A stretch of 64,000 nt of DNA from Mactra quadrangularis (taxonomy: Eukaryota > Mollusca > Bivalvia > Venerida > Mactridae), in contig CM046303.1 in assembly GCA_025267735.1 (NCBI GenBank), positions 17,846,403 through 17,910,402 of the forward strand, written 5' to 3'. Each line of letters begins with the position of its first letter. Within the stretch, counting starts at the first letter, position 1. Made by a program: the position numbers and the translations under genes. Below are positions 61,263 to 64,000 of this stretch, piece by piece. Under the pieces are notes generated by a model, which worked only from the letters and a program-made list of their open reading frames with translations, was not told the origin of the DNA and did no database searches.

Positions 61263-64000
61263 TATTGTGGTGGGTACATTTTGATAGCAATGGGCAAAAG
61301 TCACGTGATAAAAAATGATAAAAATCCTTTCGATTTCCACTGCCGACAAATTTATTGTTTTTAATGCAGTCATAGTACAGCCCATTTCCGTTAAAAGTTA
61401 AATAGAAAAATCATTTTTGGGGGAATCCATATAAACAATATTTCTTGCAACAATGCAACACACGAAAAATCAGCGTTTTATATCAACACATTTCCGCAAA
61501 TCCTTTCGAATCACACGAAAAGGGGTAGGTATAAATCGCGAACCAACCGGACCAGGAGACCAGTTTAGTATACGGATACAGTTTAACAAATATGCGTATC
61601 ATAATGTGTGTATATAGTACATATATTATTGATATTTGCCAATATTTTATTTGAAAAGATAAGACACCAATATCTGAACTATATTTTACGAAATAACTTT
61701 GCAGACTTTAACTATTAAAAGAATCGTCGATTGCTTCATCACATATTGTTGTAAATATTATATATTTCAACTGTTAGAGCATTTATCATTTGAAAACTAA
61801 TTTGATATGATTCATATATTTTAATAATATACTTTTTTTCTTATTAGCCGACTGTATAAATAAAGAAGCGTAATCGTGTAACATTGACTCTTAATTCTTA
61901 CTCTTACTGAGCTCTATTGGCGATCTTTTCTAACTATGATTAAGTGCAGCGGACCAGTTAATTTTAAGAGCATAAGAGTTACGGACCAGGGTTGAGTTCA
62001 GTAACTGCGAACGTTATAGAACGTTCCGCAACGATACATTAGGAAGTCCTCGTCCATTTGCTGCGAATAATCTCGGACATATTTGGACGCTATTTTGAAA
62101 TGTCCGGCGTTAAAGTAAACAAATGTATGACCGAGGAGTTCCGAATGCATCGTTATGTAACGTACTGTAGCGTTTTGTGTAATTGAACTTGCTTCTGGTT
62201 ATAGATCGAGCAGATGTAAGATTATTTTTGCAGACTTTTTTTAATTATGAAAAGTTTGGTACTATATTGACGGACTATTGACCAGACGGACCAGGTAATT
62301 TTAAGAGAGTTAAAATGACGGACATTTACACCTAGGTGAAAAGCTCGCCAGTTTTTAATTTGTTCGAATGGAGTATGTTTTCTCGAGTCCGAGTGAATTC
62401 ATTATTAAGAAAAATGGTTTCTATTCGAAATAGCTTGCCTTTTGTATTTAAGTGCATCTTTTCGGAATTAAAATACATGTTAAATCCTTTCGTGTATCCG
62501 GCAACAAAATTCTTCCGTAACAAGTAAAGGTATGACTACTCTCTAATACACTGCTTTGAAAGATTCACTCGCTGACTCTCTACCTCTGCTTAAATACTAT
62601 GCGCAAACTGATATTTCTATTTCAAGGCAAAGACACACACATTTAGATTGCATGACTGTCTCGTGATTAAAAAATAAATGCAATAAATGCAACAAATGTT
62701 CACGCCTGTAAAATCAAAATGTCGAAATTCAAAGATGCTGGACAGTTATGCATTAGTTAGATGATTGGTTACACGGATTGGTAAGAATAGATCCGCAATG
62801 TGAGGAGCACTTGACTAAACAGAAGCGATAAGTCATGTAAATAGCTTCTGTTCTGAAGAACTATGTTTTCCCTTCTGCCGATCTTTTTAAGCGTCATGCA
62901 AATATGAATTACTGGAAATAAATCCAACTAAAACCAAACATCTTGTCGGCATAAAGATGGTGTCTAGATCCAGACCATTCGCGTACTCCAAATTTGTCAA
63001 GATTCTCAATCTAACTAGTATCGAGAATCTTACTAGGCTTTTGGAACGAGATTGTTACATTTGAACAGAAAAACGTTTTATGACAAGTTACCTTTTAATT
63101 ACTGAAAAACCTTAACATGACAATTCAATATAATGCTCTTTTGAGTTACCTTTAGATTATACTTAATCATTCTTTTTTGTTTGCCGTGACAATCCCTCTG
63201 CTGCATTTAGCAGCAATTTTTTACTTGTTGTAGTGTACTGTTCAGTCAGTTATTGTCCGTTTGGTAGAGTGCCGACAATTCCTACATTAAACAGTTCGAA
63301 AATCGCTTAAAAATGGCTTTTGGCGAATTATATCCGCCTTACAATATGCTTGACATTCTCTTACTGTCTTACTTTAGGTTTGACATTCAATGATTGTGCA
63401 AGAGTTTGGAGGTCAGAAACGTTTACATTATCTGTGTTTAAAATGGTTCAACTTTCATTACGTTCATCTGAAAATATTAAACTGTTTATATTACAAATTT
63501 CTGTTAAAATATACAAGCTATGAATCTTAAATAAAGGCATAATGAATGAATTTAACACACTTAATGTCATGCCTCGTGAACAAAAATGCTGAATATAGGT
63601 GAAAAACTTTACACGAAAAAGGCAACGAAGTCCAATTTATTGTTGTTTACATATTTTCACACCTTTCCTATCTAACAAAGACAGGCTGTCTATAGGGTTT
63701 CTAGTATTTTAAATGAAATAGTGACATGCGACTAACATGTATGATAAAACATACACATATATCATTAACATTTTCAAGTACTTAATACAAATGTCATACT
63801 ATTATAAAACAAAAAAGATGACAGGCATTAAACTGAAATAAGGCTTGGTGTTTTTATATTTTGATTTATTTTATATAATATTTAGATATGAGATATTGAT
63901 AAATTAACCAGTCGAACAGTATAAAGACTGAATCATTTAAAATTTAGACAATCAAATAACTTGTGTGGCATTTTTTTCACCAAAACACATATTTTCTATT
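61263..64000. other. Right-end intergenic sequence, no gene supported
   Basis: The phrase GACCAG(G/T)TAATTTTAAGAG occurs near 61953 and 62290, hinting at an old duplication. The plus-strand frame 62336-62527 contains MFSRVRVNSLLRKMVSIRNS, which looks like a mitochondrial-type presequence, but it ends after 63 residues with no exon partner. Nothing else could be supported. Confidence 0.3.

Noticed and set aside
62336..62527. 63-codon frame with a presequence-like N-terminus
   Set aside because: An equally long frame lies antisense, and there is no splice partner or conserved motif.
1..64000. CRISPR array, operon or bacterial-type system
   Set aside because: Spliced genes, SINEs and eukaryotic transposons throughout; the tandem repeats lack spacer structure.

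Overview
The window looks like genomic DNA from a bivalve mollusc. This is inferred from AT-rich, intron-rich DNA, tRNA-headed SINEs, pearl/HINE-like elements with tandem-repeat cores, and a first exon of the kind used by secreted bivalve coiled-coil proteins. The species is not certain. Only two genes can be followed through several exons; most of the rest is intron, intergenic DNA and mobile elements.

Layout. At 133-514 (minus) is the first exon of a secreted coiled-coil protein. At 900-2197 is an apparently intact Tc1-type DD34E transposon with matching inverted ends and TA flanks. From 2275 to 8504 (plus) I could chain ten exons whose phases all fit, giving a 420-residue protein with no domain I recognise. 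From 34291 down to 13217 (minus) lies a complete collagen prolyl 4-hydroxylase alpha-subunit gene (P4HA), with signal peptide, N-terminal domain, peptide-substrate-binding domain and the 2-oxoglutarate/iron catalytic domain. The two genes are tail to tail, separated by about 4.7 kb.

The most notable finding is in P4HA. Three positions carry tandem, homologous, same-phase exon pairs: one in the peptide-substrate-binding domain (23966-24129 and 23133-23293), a 71-bp pair (19605-19675 and 18801-18871), and a 63-bp pair (16059-16121 and 15515-15577). The 71-bp pair matches the mutually exclusive exons known in vertebrate P4HA1, and the 63-bp pair matches those known in P4HA2. One gene here therefore combines both vertebrate arrangements and adds a third pair in the substrate-binding domain. 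For the first two pairs the reading frame itself requires exactly one copy. Up to eight isoforms are possible.

From 35 to 64 kb there is no well-supported conserved gene. I see a broken non-LTR retrotransposon (37130-39100), two or more SINE families (two copies with exact target duplications), hAT-like non-autonomous elements with 8-bp duplications, foldback elements, several tandem arrays, and a pearl/HINE-like element nested inside another (43715-45835). Several otherwise unrelated non-autonomous families end in the same CTTGTT, often just after a small hairpin. A possible terminal exon for a small membrane protein lies at 59189-59296, with a speculative first exon at 41213-41248.

All exon boundaries come from reading splice sites and phase by eye. 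No search, alignment or RNA data were used.
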